DNA of 64,000 nucleotides from Trinickia dabaoshanensis (lineage in GTDB: Bacteria > Pseudomonadota > Gammaproteobacteria > Burkholderiales > Burkholderiaceae), in the NCBI RefSeq assembly GCF_002879885.1, contig NZ_PNYA01000030.1, positions 28,059 to 92,058 on the forward strand, written 5' to 3'. Positions within the stretch are counted from its first letter, which is position 1; each line of letters begins with the position of its first letter. This document shows, piece after piece, positions 53,366-61,972 of this stretch. The notes beneath the pieces were generated by a model. It was not told where the DNA came from, made no database searches, and worked only from the letters and a program-made list of their open reading frames with translations. The position numbers and the translations under genes were made by a program.

Positions 53366-54228
53366 TGGGTGCCTCCGTCACTTCGCGTCGACGCGGCCGC
53401 CGTTGGCGTCGACACCGTGGGCGTGCCCGCACCGTTGTCCGATGAGCGCGTCCAATCACGATCGACCGTGTAACTCATGACTCGAAAGCCAGTCGGGTCG
53501 ATTTCGAGCTCCGAGCGCTTCTCTGGAATGTTGTCGTGTGTATAAGCAACCGTCGCGACCCAGTACTCAGTCTTGGGTGGCACAGTCGGATTCACCGAAA
53601 TCAGCTTCTTCGAGAAGAACACCTGCGCGGTGCTACCAACGAACATGACGGGACCACCTCGCGCAATAATGCGGAACTGATCCTTAAGCGCCTTTTGCGG
53701 AGCGTTCGGCAGGTTGTAGAGCGCCTGATAGCGCTCACGCTCGCGTGGCCCGCTCATCAAGCTCACAGCATCGTACATATCTTGGATCGTCTCCCAGTCG
53801 TACGACTCGCGCATCTCGACATAGTGGCGCAGGTCCGCTCGATCCTGCATCTCGCCGAACGACACACTGCCGCTGCGGGCGACGTCGATCACATCCGTCA
53901 CTCCGGTGGTGTCGTTCGTTCGAATCAATACAGGAGGGCTGGGTCTCTTTAGGAGTACTAAACAGATGGACCCAATTAAGCAGCCAACACCGATCGCGGT
54001 GGACACGCGCGAAATTTTCCACGCGAGCTCCCTGCTGTCGATGCGTTCTTGTTGCTTTGAACGCTCGAACTCAAGGGCTTGCTCCAGATACCAATCGGTC
54101 GTCGTGCGCGCCTGGGCGTATGCCTGCGCTTTACGGGTGGGTGCGTCATCGGCTGCCGCCATGGTCCCTAGCGCCGGCGCCGGTGCGGGTGCTGGCGTTG
54201 CCATGCGGTTTAAGAGATTGAATTTCAT
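53362..54228 (-). CDS. virB8: T4SS inner-membrane protein VirB8
   Basis: A 288-residue bitopic protein from ATG 54228. The cytosolic segment (about 1-75) precedes one membrane helix (STAIGVGCLIGSICLVLLK). The periplasmic NTF2-like domain contains DLRHYVEMRESYDWETIQDM and RYQALYNLPNAPQKALKDQF, and a conserved NPTVPPKTEYWVATVAY strand near the end. It overlaps virB7 (ATGA) and virB9. The longer frame from 54414 crosses virB7. Confidence 0.92.
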   Translation of the reverse strand: MKFNLLNRMATPAPAPAPALGTMAAADDAPTRKAQAYAQARTTTDWYLEQALEFERSKQQERIDSRELAWKISRVSTAIGVGCLIGSICLVLLKRPSPPVLIRTNDTTGVTDVIDVARSGSVSFGEMQDRADLRHYVEMRESYDWETIQDMYDAVSLMSGPRERERYQALYNLPNAPQKALKDQFRIIARGGPVMFVGSTAQVFFSKKLISVNPTVPPKTEYWVATVAYTHDNIPEKRSELEIDPTGFRVMSYTVDRDWTRSSDNGAGTPTVSTPTAAASTRSDGGTQ

Positions 54229-54356
54229 TGCGCATTCCCTGATTGCGCGGGCACCCGGTTGACCGGCATCCACTCGCCCTTCGGTTCTGGCGACTTCGGC
54301 GCCGAACATCCGTTCAGTACCGCCGCTGCGAGCAACAGAAATATGATGCGGTTCAT
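54225..54356 (-). CDS. virB7: T4SS lipoprotein VirB7
   Basis: A 43-residue lipoprotein from ATG 54356: MNRIIFLLLAAAVLNGC with lipobox LNGC, then SAPKSPEPKGEWMPVNRVPA, ending NAQ. The size, lipobox and place directly before virB8 identify it as VirB7, which stabilises VirB9 in the outer-membrane complex. The stop overlaps the virB8 start (ATGA). Too short for standard gene calling and easily missed. Confidence 0.85.
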   Translation of the reverse strand: MNRIIFLLLAAAVLNGCSAPKSPEPKGEWMPVNRVPAQSGNAQ

Positions 54357-54434
54357 GCTGTCTTCCTCGCTTGCTTGGCGGCGCGGCCCGGATCGAACCA
54401 TGCCGCCTTCTCACACTGGCTGACTATCCAGCCG

Positions 54435-54737
54435 CTATCGGGCCAGTTCCATGGCACCACCAACGAGATGGCCGGTCTTCTTATCGATAACGAACAGATC
54501 AGCGCTCATTTCGTCCCAGTGGATAACCAAGGCGTCGTTTTTCAATTCAGCCGGGTGCTTCCCGGGGAAAAAGCCACCGTTGCTCACAATGAACTGGTCG
54601 CCATTGCGTTGCACCGTCACCACGTCTGGACCTCTGCCGCGCACTTTTTTCCAGACACCGAGATATTCCTTCCCGTCGTTCTTGTTACATGCCGCCAACA
54701 CGCTGACGGTAAGTAAGACTGCTAGCCACTTCTTCAT
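54435..54737 (-). CDS. Lipoprotein, possible entry-exclusion (Eex-like)
   Basis: A 100-residue lipoprotein (MKKWLAVLLTVSVLAACNKN). The mature part is a small beta-rich domain: YLGVWKKVRGRGPDVVTVQR, NGDQFIVSNGGFFPGKHPAE, LFVIDKKTGHLVGG. In IncN/IncW-type operons a small Eex lipoprotein is encoded near virB6 and blocks uptake of the same plasmid; this gene lies between virB6 and virB7. The Eex role is inferred from place and type. Confidence 0.6.
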   Translation of the reverse strand: MKKWLAVLLTVSVLAACNKNDGKEYLGVWKKVRGRGPDVVTVQRNGDQFIVSNGGFFPGKHPAELKNDALVIHWDEMSADLFVIDKKTGHLVGGAMELAR

Positions 54738-54769
54738 CTGTGGGGCCCTCTCAGGTTCGAATTGAAAAA

Positions 54770-55720
54770 TTACGCTTGGCTCACCGAGCCGCCACTACGA
54801 GGGGCGGCCACCCCACCCCGACCAGCTTTCGCGAGTTGGCTGAGCAAGCGGGAAGCCCTTGCAATACTGCCCGTCATCGACGAAATGCCGATACCGCCCG
54901 CAAGCTGGGATGCAAGGGACGGCAAATTCAGCGCGATCACGATGAACGCTATGTCCATCAGCGCGAGCGTCGCCAGACCCGTCCAGGAAAACGAAGGCCC
55001 TGACATACTGGACGCGGAGACGTTGAGCTGTTTGCTGATCTGGGAGTTTGCGAACTTTACTTCTACCGCCATCGCAGCCGCATAGAGCGCGACCAGGAAT
55101 CCGTAGTTCAAACATTGACTGACCCAGCTCTCAAAGAACCGAGCGGTCGCTGGGAACAGCCGGCAGATCACGAAGACTGGGCCCAGCGCAAGAAGCAGCC
55201 CCAATGCGAACTTCGACAATATGATGTAGGCGGCCGCGATCGCGAGAAACGGAAACCCGAACAAGAACGTGATTAAGATGACCGCGAGCGCGGCCAAGGT
55301 AGGTGCTATGCCTTGCGCGTTGTTATAGACCTGATCTGCACCGTTGATGTAGGCCGATGCCAATGTGTCCAACGCCGTCGTCCCGGTCATGTTGCCAATG
55401 ATCGCGTTGCCGAGCGCGTCGCCCAAGCCATTGAAGAATGGCACCACATACTCGCTATACAATCCGACGTTCATCCCGAGCGAGATCACCACCGACCATC
55501 CGACCATCTTCATCGCAAAATCCACGACCGGCTGGTCGTTATGTCCACGCAGATAAGACATCATCACCAAAATAACGTAGATCCCGAAGCCGGCCGCGGC
55601 TAGCGGGCTCACCAGTGAGATGATGCGCGCCGACCCACTGTTGATCGTGTCCAGCACGGTCTGGTCAAACATGTTGAACATGTCGGTAAAGATCGTTACT
55701 TGAATGTCGCCGGCTGCCAT
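54770..55720 (-). CDS. virB6: T4SS membrane protein VirB6
   Basis: A 316-residue polytopic inner-membrane protein (TrbL/VirB6 family) with at least five membrane spans: ISLVSPLAAAGFGIYVILVM, MVGWSVVISLGMNVG, IAPTLAALAVILITFLFGFP, FALGLLLALGPVFVICRLFP and LALMDIAFIVIALNLPSLAS. The central periplasmic loop contains ALGNAIIGNMTGTTALDTLA. It forms part of the DNA passage. It is followed by the lipoprotein gene after 32 bp. Confidence 0.92.
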   Translation of the reverse strand: MAAGDIQVTIFTDMFNMFDQTVLDTINSGSARIISLVSPLAAAGFGIYVILVMMSYLRGHNDQPVVDFAMKMVGWSVVISLGMNVGLYSEYVVPFFNGLGDALGNAIIGNMTGTTALDTLASAYINGADQVYNNAQGIAPTLAALAVILITFLFGFPFLAIAAAYIILSKFALGLLLALGPVFVICRLFPATARFFESWVSQCLNYGFLVALYAAAMAVEVKFANSQISKQLNVSASSMSGPSFSWTGLATLALMDIAFIVIALNLPSLASQLAGGIGISSMTGSIARASRLLSQLAKAGRGGVAAPRSGGSVSQA

Positions 55721-55753
55721 GTCGAGCGCTCCGTCCGAGAAAGTACGTGCTGA

Positions 55754-56398
55754 TTACTGGTCCGAGCTGCGGCCAAGCAACTGGTTCTTGAATTCTTGCT
55801 CTTGCTGGCGCTCTGCGTATTCTTTCTCTGCGTCCTGCAGGCGCGCCATTAGGTCCAGCCGAATCTTCTCGTTGTTGATGTTGGCGACTTCGGCCGACCA
55901 GCGGTTTTGCAGATCCGCCTTCGCTGCAGGATCCTGCGTCATGTCGGTCTGCTGCATCAACGCCTTGATGTTGTTTAGCCTATCGAGCACGCCGTCGTAG
56001 GCGCGCATCGTCATCGCTTTATTGGCCGCAAGGGTCTGATTCAGGCGCACTTGACCTGGCGTGAACGCGTCTCCCCCCTCGGCCTGCTCGATGCTTTTCG
56101 CCATTCCGCTGATGCCGTTCAATTGACCGCGGTTCACAGAGTCATAGACTGACTGCCAATCGTCCGGCAGATAGTTGCGCAGCGACGGGTTATCGAAAAT
56201 CTGTCCAAGGCCGCGGTTGCCGGTCAGTGAGTTGTATTGGTCGCTGATCGTGGAGTATTCCTGCTTCAGTTGTTGGACGGTCATGATCGCTTGAGCAAGC
56301 GTCGACGCATCAATGACAGGAATGCCTTGGGCCTGCGCTTCAGTTGACAGCACCACCGCTAGCGCACCCGTGGCCAGGATTTTTCGAAGAGTTTTCAT
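55754..56398 (-). CDS. virB5: T4SS pilus-tip protein VirB5
   Basis: A 214-residue periplasmic protein from ATG 56398. The signal peptide (MKTLRKILATGALAVVLSTE) ends at AQA. The mature part is a helical bundle: MTVQQLKQEYSTISDQYNSL, then TGNRGLGQIFDNPSLRNYLP and DWQSVYDSVNRGQLNG, typical of VirB5/TraC-type minor pilins. It sits between the small secreted protein and virB6. Start 56398 gives a complete signal peptide. Confidence 0.9.
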   Translation of the reverse strand: MKTLRKILATGALAVVLSTEAQAQGIPVIDASTLAQAIMTVQQLKQEYSTISDQYNSLTGNRGLGQIFDNPSLRNYLPDDWQSVYDSVNRGQLNGISGMAKSIEQAEGGDAFTPGQVRLNQTLAANKAMTMRAYDGVLDRLNNIKALMQQTDMTQDPAAKADLQNRWSAEVANINNEKIRLDLMARLQDAEKEYAERQQEQEFKNQLLGRSSDQ

Positions 56399-56424
56399 GG
56401 TCGCTCCCTCGTTGCGGTTTTGCG

Positions 56425-56727
56425 TCACTGTTTGGCCGACCGCGCGTATTGCTCCTGCTCGAGCTGCAGCAACTGCGTCAGTCGCAGGTCGATTCGGGTC
56501 AACTCGCCGAGAATCGCGGCGTTCGCTGTGTCTCCCGGGGCGGGTGTGCGTGTCTGCTCGAACTGGGCCACCTTCACTTCGGCGCCCACTGCGTTGGCTT
56601 GCTTAATCGCCATATCGAGATTGCTTGAGCCGCCGACCACCGGGATCTGTGCCAGCGCACTGCTCGCTACCGCCATGCAGACCACCGAAATCGCGATCTT
56701 CCAGGCCCCACGGTTTTCTCTCTTCAT
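56425..56727 (-). CDS. Small secreted T4SS accessory protein
   Basis: A 100-residue protein from ATG 56727. The signal peptide ends ASSALAQ, followed by IPVVGGSSNLDMAIKQANAV and a helical C-terminus (ILGELTRIDLRLTQLLQLEQEQYAR). Sharing the IPV motif and helical style of VirB5, it may be a VirB5-like minor pilin or chaperone. GGAGGAGG sits ahead of the start, and the ATG overlaps the upstream stop (TGATG). Confidence 0.65.
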   Translation of the reverse strand: MKRENRGAWKIAISVVCMAVASSALAQIPVVGGSSNLDMAIKQANAVGAEVKVAQFEQTRTPAPGDTANAAILGELTRIDLRLTQLLQLEQEQYARSAKQ

Positions 56728-57185
56728 CACCTCCTCCTTTGATAGAACTCCAAACCCCAATACGCTCGCAAAATCTCCAGGTCGTACCGCGTCAACGGGC
56801 GCGGCTCGTCCTGCACGCACTGGCAATAGGCCAGCGCCAACGCGTCGTTACGCATTCGCTCCATCAATAGGGCCCGCACCGGTTCGTCCTCTTGCGTCAG
56901 CGGGCGATAGGGATTGCCGCGAACCAGCCAGACACGCACCCACACAAACTTCAGATAGACGCTCGCGACTACCATCAGGGCGAAGCCGAGGATTTCGAGT
57001 CCGGTTCGCGTCCTCGGGTCGGCCGGAGCGGTGTCGCCCGCACCAAGCGACCACCCGACCATCGCGAGGCCGAGCAGCACTGACGTAAGCGCGCAGGCTA
57101 GCCGGACCCACTTAGCCCACTCGAAGCGGGCTGCTCGACGATCAAGCTCCGGTTTCGACAGCGGGCGCTCGAGCAGAGCTGTCAT
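56727..57185 (-). CDS. Two-span membrane protein in the virB operon
   Basis: A 152-residue protein with two membrane helices (LACALTSVLLGLAMVGWSLG and LEILGFALMVVASVYLKFVW) and a soluble C-terminal part (EDEPVRALLMERMRNDALAL, DLEILRAYWGLEFYQRRR). No VirB family is recognised. It lies between virB4 and the secreted accessory and overlaps both, so it is part of the operon. It may be an assembly or exclusion factor. Confidence 0.6.
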   Translation of the reverse strand: MTALLERPLSKPELDRRAARFEWAKWVRLACALTSVLLGLAMVGWSLGAGDTAPADPRTRTGLEILGFALMVVASVYLKFVWVRVWLVRGNPYRPLTQEDEPVRALLMERMRNDALALAYCQCVQDEPRPLTRYDLEILRAYWGLEFYQRRR

Positions 57186-59569
57186 GCCATCGCCTCGCGC
57201 GTCGGCACTGCTTTCTTGTTCTTCCTGCCCTTGCGGCGCGCCTGGAAGAGCGCCATGCGGCGCTCAGGATCGCTGCCGGCCTCACGCTTGACCTCCTCCC
57301 AGATCGCAACATTGTCCAAACTGCCCGACAGCACGGCAATTTCGTCCGAGAATCCATGCAGATCGAGCGTCGCGAACGCCGACTGGTTGCTTTGCTTGAT
57401 GAGGAACGTGCGCGACTCCTTCTCGAGCGCCAGCAGCTTGTCGAGTTCGCGATCGGTCAGGTTCAACTTCTGATAGCTCTCGCGCGATGCCTCCGGATTC
57501 GGCAGATAGATCTTGGTGGCCGTTTGATCACGGATCGCGGCAAACACGGGACTGTTAATGGCGTCTTCCGGCGACTGCGATACGAGGACCATGAATTCCT
57601 CGGCTTTGCGGCCCGTCTTCAGCGTCTTGAGAATCATGCCGGCGGTCGTCGGATACGACGCCGGCAGCCAAAACTCCTCGACGATCGTCGCAAGAAGCCC
57701 CCCGTGCGCCTGCATCTGATCCTTCAAGTACAGCAGGTGTCCCAACACAGGCTCCGTGGGCGGATAGTCCTTCTTAAGAAAATCCGTCACATCGAAGCCG
57801 ATGCGCCGCTGTTTTGCGACGTCGATCATCCGGTTCGGGACGTTGTCGAGTGCCCAAGCGAAACGCCCCCCCCGGGAGTAACACCAGTGCGAGAGGCGTG
57901 TCGCGAGGCTATTGCCTCCTTGATCCGGAATCGATTCGAGTAGGCGGCTAAAGACCCTGTCCTCAATCCGTTCGATTGCAAACACGGTGTCAACCGCATG
58001 CTTGATCTGTGCCATTTCTTGAGAGCTCAGGCGGCCATACTCGTCGCGGCCGCAGACACCTACCAGGTCGTACACGTGTTCGCGATTGCGAGTCGTATCC
58101 GGTAGGGCGAACGGAGCGATACCGGTCGGCTCGCCGGCGACGAGCGGAAAATACAAGCCGCCCAGCTCCTCGATGAAAATCTGCATCCCGCGATCTAGAT
58201 CCAGCGCGAAAATCTTCGGATCGAACCGCTCGAGAAAACCCAGCAACGTTAGTTGCAGCACTGTCTTGCCTGTCCCCGTCGCGCCGAGCAAGAGCGTGTG
58301 GCCGGCGATCTTCTCGCCCGTGTTGTCCTCATCGCGACGAGACGCGTGCAGGTTCATGTTGTACAAACTCTTTGCGACTGTCTTCAGCGGTAGAAGTGCC
58401 GAGCCGTCGCCGATCGGATTGCCCTTCGCTTTTCCGGTCGAATAGTTGTGCATCGTGAACGTCGAGGCGAGATTTCGCGTCGACTTTGGCATGGGCCTAG
58501 GCTTGTAGCGATAGCCCGGCACTTGGCTCATATAGGTGAACGGCATCGACGCCGTCGCTTTCACCCAGCGCAAACCGCACTCGTTAAGCGACTTGCTCGT
58601 CACCGTCGTGCCGTTTGCGATCGCTCTCTCCGGCGTCTCCCCATACACCACCAATGCACCGTGATAGTCGCCAAAGGCGAGGTCTCCTCCTGCGATGAAT
58701 GCCTTTGCGTCCTTGAGTTCCCCCAGTTGATGCGTCGCTCTGTCTTGAGCCGACAGAAGCTCATTCTCTTTGTCCTCTATTGCCTTGAGCGCCTCCGACG
58801 TCGTCAGGCAGCCGAACGACTGCGTCAACGTGAACTCAACCGGCAGCTTCAGCAGCTCGTTCAACTGCCCCCAGCCAGCTTTCGGATAGTCTTTCAGGTC
58901 GTAGCACGACGCGAAACGCGTTCGATCATTGGTACGAATCTCGACCGTGTCGTAGTGAAAATGCAACCACGACGAGCCGATCAGTTCCCGCCCCGTGACT
59001 TGGGTCACCGGAATCGGCTCGTCTACGCCATTGATCAATTCGGCGATGAATTGGAACGGCTCGGAAAACAGCACACTGTTACGGATGAACACGCCGAGCG
59101 GCTCCGGATCGTAGCCGGCCAGTGTCTTCAAGATGGCGTCGCCCAGTTCCTCGAGCTCCTTGACCGTCTCGCGCAGATCGTCGCCGCGCAGTACGGCCGT
59201 TAGATGAAATAAGCTTTCGAAGTAGTCCTGGTCCCGGAACTGCGCTAGATATTTAGCGCTGTAGCCGCGCATAAACGAGGACCGAAACTCGTAGGTTTGG
59301 CCGAACTCTATTTTCCGGTGCCGGAAGCTGGTCCACAGCGCGAGCCGGTTGCCTTTCTCCTTAGCCATTGCCGCGAAGAAGCGATTGAGCGCGTCGTAGC
59401 GGATCTCGATCTCGCGCCGGTTGACCGACTCGAACGGCACGCCCATGAGCCGCACGGTTAGGGTCGCGCCATCGTCACCGAAACTAGTGACACGGCGCGA
59501 CACGGGCCGACCGATGGCCGGCAAATAATCCTCAATCGCGGGCAGATTGATTAGGTCGCTGAAAATCAT
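57182..59569 (-). CDS. virB4: T4SS ATPase VirB4
   Basis: A 795-residue ATPase that energises pilus formation, from ATG 59569. CagE/VirB4 N-terminal domain features are IGRPVSRRVTSFGDDGATLT and DDLRETVKELEELGDAILKT. Walker A is LLLGATGTGKTVLQLTL (about 425-440), Walker B is LLATIVEEFWLPASYP (EE instead of DE), and LVSQSPEDAINSPVFAAIRD follows. It overlaps its neighbours by 4 bp on both sides. It appears intact. Confidence 0.95.
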   Translation of the reverse strand: MIFSDLINLPAIEDYLPAIGRPVSRRVTSFGDDGATLTVRLMGVPFESVNRREIEIRYDALNRFFAAMAKEKGNRLALWTSFRHRKIEFGQTYEFRSSFMRGYSAKYLAQFRDQDYFESLFHLTAVLRGDDLRETVKELEELGDAILKTLAGYDPEPLGVFIRNSVLFSEPFQFIAELINGVDEPIPVTQVTGRELIGSSWLHFHYDTVEIRTNDRTRFASCYDLKDYPKAGWGQLNELLKLPVEFTLTQSFGCLTTSEALKAIEDKENELLSAQDRATHQLGELKDAKAFIAGGDLAFGDYHGALVVYGETPERAIANGTTVTSKSLNECGLRWVKATASMPFTYMSQVPGYRYKPRPMPKSTRNLASTFTMHNYSTGKAKGNPIGDGSALLPLKTVAKSLYNMNLHASRRDEDNTGEKIAGHTLLLGATGTGKTVLQLTLLGFLERFDPKIFALDLDRGMQIFIEELGGLYFPLVAGEPTGIAPFALPDTTRNREHVYDLVGVCGRDEYGRLSSQEMAQIKHAVDTVFAIERIEDRVFSRLLESIPDQGGNSLATRLSHWCYSRGGRFAWALDNVPNRMIDVAKQRRIGFDVTDFLKKDYPPTEPVLGHLLYLKDQMQAHGGLLATIVEEFWLPASYPTTAGMILKTLKTGRKAEEFMVLVSQSPEDAINSPVFAAIRDQTATKIYLPNPEASRESYQKLNLTDRELDKLLALEKESRTFLIKQSNQSAFATLDLHGFSDEIAVLSGSLDNVAIWEEVKREAGSDPERRMALFQARRKGRKNKKAVPTREAMA

Positions 59570-59901
59570 GGCTTGCGGTTCTTTAGTGCGAAACGGAAGG
59601 TGGCGTTGCGAAGAATCGCCGCACACTCGGTGTCGGTCAGGCAAAAAGCGTCATACCCTGCGGTTGCACCCTTAGCCGTCGGATCAACTACTGCGGTGTG
59701 GGACGGCATAAGCACGGTTTTACTCGTGCCAAGTTCGCTCGTCGCGCCGGAAGACAAGACCATCGTGTGTACCTGGTCACGCGCTTGGCCAGCCGGCCCG
59801 GATGGCACGTCGACCGGTGCGAAGATGCGAGCGCGAGGGAGCATCGGCGCGGCGTCCCACCGCTGGTCACGCTTCCTGTTGCGTTTCGGGTTCTTGGACA
59901 C
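59566..59901 (-). CDS. Hypothetical protein between virB3 and virB4
   Basis: A 111-residue protein with a very basic N-terminus (MSKNPKRNRKRDQRWD). A beta-type middle follows (TMVLSSGATSELGTSKTVLM) and the C-terminus reads TDTECAAILRNATFRFALKN. No membrane span or signal. It is coupled to virB4 (4-bp overlap) and overlaps the end of virB3 by 35 bp. Not a known VirB protein; a cytosolic accessory of the ATPase complex is a guess. Confidence 0.55.
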   Translation of the reverse strand: MSKNPKRNRKRDQRWDAAPMLPRARIFAPVDVPSGPAGQARDQVHTMVLSSGATSELGTSKTVLMPSHTAVVDPTAKGATAGYDAFCLTDTECAAILRNATFRFALKNRKP

Positions 59902-60328
59902 ATTGTTTCTCCATGAGGTCTTCTTGCATCAGCTTGAGCACGAACGCTTCGAACAGCGCCCGGTCGTCAGTCGCCTGGAAACTGCGAATTAACTGCTTCT
60001 TGCCGCGTCCATAGCGCATCGGCGAGAGCGTGAGTCCCTTGCCGAAAAGGCGACAACGAAATCGCATCACCCAGCACATGAATTCGAAGCCCATGATGCG
60101 CAGCGCCTGGTCGTCTGTGACACACTGAAACTTGAAGAACATCAGCACCGGCACGCCCGCGAGTGCCAGTAGCAAGCCGCCGGGTCCGAGCACCATACCC
60201 GCGATCAGGCCCGCGACGAGCGACACACCGACCACCAACATGCCGGGTAGCATTGGAATGCCCCACACCATCGCGGTGCGATTTAACCCTTCAAACGAGG
60301 GGTAAAGCGTGCGTTCGTCCCTGGACAT
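59867..60328 (-). CDS. virB3: T4SS protein VirB3
   Basis: A 153-residue inner-membrane protein. The N-terminus (TLYPSFEGLNRTAMVWGIPM) and two close membrane helices (MLVVGVSLVAGLIAGMVLGP and LLLALAGVPVLMFFKF) match VirB3. The C-terminal extension (about 70-153) is longer than in A. tumefaciens (about 108 residues), with FEAFVLKLMQEDLMEKQ. It follows virB2 by 16 bp. Confidence 0.87.
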   Translation of the reverse strand: MSRDERTLYPSFEGLNRTAMVWGIPMLPGMLVVGVSLVAGLIAGMVLGPGGLLLALAGVPVLMFFKFQCVTDDQALRIMGFEFMCWVMRFRCRLFGKGLTLSPMRYGRGKKQLIRSFQATDDRALFEAFVLKLMQEDLMEKQCVQEPETQQEA

Positions 60329-60344
60329 GGCTACTTATCTGCGT

Positions 60345-60677
60345 TCATCCGCCGTACACATTCCAGGCCCACGTCGCCAACACGACGGCAGCCCCCGCGG
60401 CAATCACCTTGAGGACCGCTTCGCCCATGTCGATCCAGGTCTTCCGGTTGCCAAACACTTGGACGAATTCGAAGATCAAATAGATGATTGCAACGATGCC
60501 TGCGCACGCAAATAGACCAATCTCGAAATTCGATAGTCCCGTTTGAGCTTGGTCGAGGCCGCCAGTCGCGTGCGCGATGGCCGGAGCAATAGCGCTCAAT
60601 GCTGGCAACAGCCGAGACAACAAGGGTGCCGGAATGGCCGCCACGTGCGCGGCGAGCTTTTTTGCGAGACGTTTCAT
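60345..60677 (-). CDS. virB2: T4SS major pilin VirB2
   Basis: A 110-residue propilin from ATG 60677. The long signal region ends near IAHA, and the mature part has two hydrophobic helices (IGLFACAGIVAIIYLIFEFV and AVLKVIAAGAAVVLATWAWN) separated by a short basic loop (QVFGNRKTWID), the TrbC/VirB2 pattern. It polymerises into the transfer pilus. It sits between virB1 and virB3 as usual. Confidence 0.9.
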   Translation of the reverse strand: MKRLAKKLAAHVAAIPAPLLSRLLPALSAIAPAIAHATGGLDQAQTGLSNFEIGLFACAGIVAIIYLIFEFVQVFGNRKTWIDMGEAVLKVIAAGAAVVLATWAWNVYGG

Positions 60678-60706
60678 GCGTGAGGCCCTCAATATGGAAA
60701 CTGCCG

Positions 60707-61363
60707 TTAGAAATCGCCCAGGACGTCCCAGGCCGGGTGATTGGCTGACCGCGTGTCAGCCGATTCGGAATCAAACGGCCGCCGCGCGGGTAACGACTTG
60801 CGCCGTGTCGGGCGCATCGACGCACGTCGCGCAGTAGGCGCACCATCAGGAATGACTTGGATTGCCGGAACAGTGACGGACGAGGCCGGCAGCGACTCGG
60901 CATTTGCGACCACGCGCTGCACATAGCTCGTGCCTCCCGCGTCGGGCTTGAAGCCGCGCGTGAAATTACCGCTGTAGTAGCAACTCAGCGCGGCCCGCAC
61001 CGCCTGTTGTGCCGCGAGGCCAGTAGCCGAAGCCCGGGCATAGCAACCGGACAGGATTGCGCCGCCTGCGCTCAGGTTTGCGCACGGGTCAAACGCGGTA
61101 TCGGGCGTCAGCCCATAGGCGCGGAGATTGACGCGGTTCACCTGCGCCAAGCCCATGCTGTAGTTCCATCCGCCTGCCTCGAGCGCGCGGATCGTGGCCT
61201 GCGCCTCCGCTTGCGTGCTCGGCTGATGCACCAGGCGGCCACCCACCACACCGATCGCGTACGGGTTAAAGCCCGACTCGGTGCGCACCAGCGCTTGCAG
61301 CGTGCTCGGATGGACGCCGGGCGAGCACTGCTGCGCGAGCGTCGCAAAGTCGATGGGCATCAT
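60707..61363 (-). CDS. virB1: T4SS lytic transglycosylase VirB1
   Basis: A 218-residue SLT-type muramidase from ATG 61363. The catalytic glutamate is in ALVRTESGFNPYAIGVVGG (about 27). Further motifs are NYSMGLAQVNRVNLRAYGL, CANLSAGGAILSGCYARA and LSCYYSGNFTRGFK. It opens peptidoglycan for T4SS assembly. No clear signal peptide is seen, so export may use another route. The C-terminus is variable (RRASMRPTRRKSLPARRP). The start overlaps the upstream membrane-protein stop. Confidence 0.92.
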   Translation of the reverse strand: MMPIDFATLAQQCSPGVHPSTLQALVRTESGFNPYAIGVVGGRLVHQPSTQAEAQATIRALEAGGWNYSMGLAQVNRVNLRAYGLTPDTAFDPCANLSAGGAILSGCYARASATGLAAQQAVRAALSCYYSGNFTRGFKPDAGGTSYVQRVVANAESLPASSVTVPAIQVIPDGAPTARRASMRPTRRKSLPARRPFDSESADTRSANHPAWDVLGDF

Positions 61364-61632
61364 GAACGCCACCTTCCCGGACGCAGCCACTGGAGAAAGC
61401 CATCGATGATGCCCGCGATGATCACGGGAATCTGGCCGCCGACGAACACCACGCACACTGCGGTCTCAATCGAATCGAGACTCGGCACATGTGGCGTCAC
61501 CCGCGCATCGAACGCCGGGAAACGGCCCACTACCGACGACAACCAGACGTACTGGAGCGCCATCGTCCCCGCCATCACCAGAACGCTGCGCGGCGTAAGG
61601 GCACGCCTCAAGATCAAGAGTGCATGCTTCAT
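61360..61632 (-). CDS. Small membrane protein upstream of virB1
   Basis: A 90-residue protein from ATG 61632 with two membrane helices (SVLVMAGTMALQYVWLSSVV and IETAVCVVFVGGQIPVIIAG). Overlaps with the mini-gene upstream and with virB1 suggest coupled translation. No family recognised. It may be a small subunit of the transfer complex or a leader of the operon. Confidence 0.55.
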   Translation of the reverse strand: MKHALLILRRALTPRSVLVMAGTMALQYVWLSSVVGRFPAFDARVTPHVPSLDSIETAVCVVFVGGQIPVIIAGIIDGFLQWLRPGRWRS

Positions 61633-61721
61633 CCGCGGCTCCGTGCGGCAGCTACCAACGCGACGCCCCATACGAATACAATTCCGCCGAAAACGATCGC
61701 ATTGACAATTGTCTGCTCCAC
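61629..61721 (-). CDS. 30-residue membrane mini-protein
   Basis: GTG 61721 follows GGAGG by four nt and encodes MEQTIVNAIVFGGIVFVWGV ALVAAARSRG, one membrane helix with a basic C-terminus. The stop overlaps the next ATG (ATGA), as with other genes of the operon. Too short for automatic detection; the strong ribosome site and coupling support it. It is the first gene of the virB operon proper. Confidence 0.5.
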   Translation of the reverse strand: MEQTIVNAIVFGGIVFVWGVALVAAARSRG

Positions 61722-61812
61722 CGTTGCCTCCTATTTTTTGCCGTCGTCCACGGGCAAGTGCTCGTGGTCCAAGGGGACGTCTGAGTCAAACCGACAGTTT
61801 TCGCTTGGAAGG

Positions 61813-61827
61813 TACGGTTCCCCCGTA
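61813..61827. promoter_or_regulatory. Inverted repeat upstream of the virB operon
   Basis: TACGG-TTCCC-CCGTA lies 92 bp before the first mini-gene, in the 251-bp gap 61722-61972. A second palindrome, TTAGGA-G-TCCTAA, is at 61912-61924. Both could be operators for virB regulation. No clear -10/-35 pair was chosen. Confidence 0.35.
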
Positions 61828-61972
61828 TGTCCGCCGGACCTTCATGAATAGCTTCTTCATAGATTGGCCTTCGTTTAAGCCATCGACCACATCGACATCC
61901 TCACCGCGTCCTTAGGAGTCCTAATTTGTTTGTCCTCATATCCGACAGGTCAAACCGACGAACCAAGATCAG

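Noticed and set aside
53948..53962. Palindrome TTTAG-GAGTA-CTAAA resembling a KorA-type operator
   Set aside because: It lies inside the virB8 coding sequence, codes normally there, and differs from the palindrome at 61912; treated as chance.
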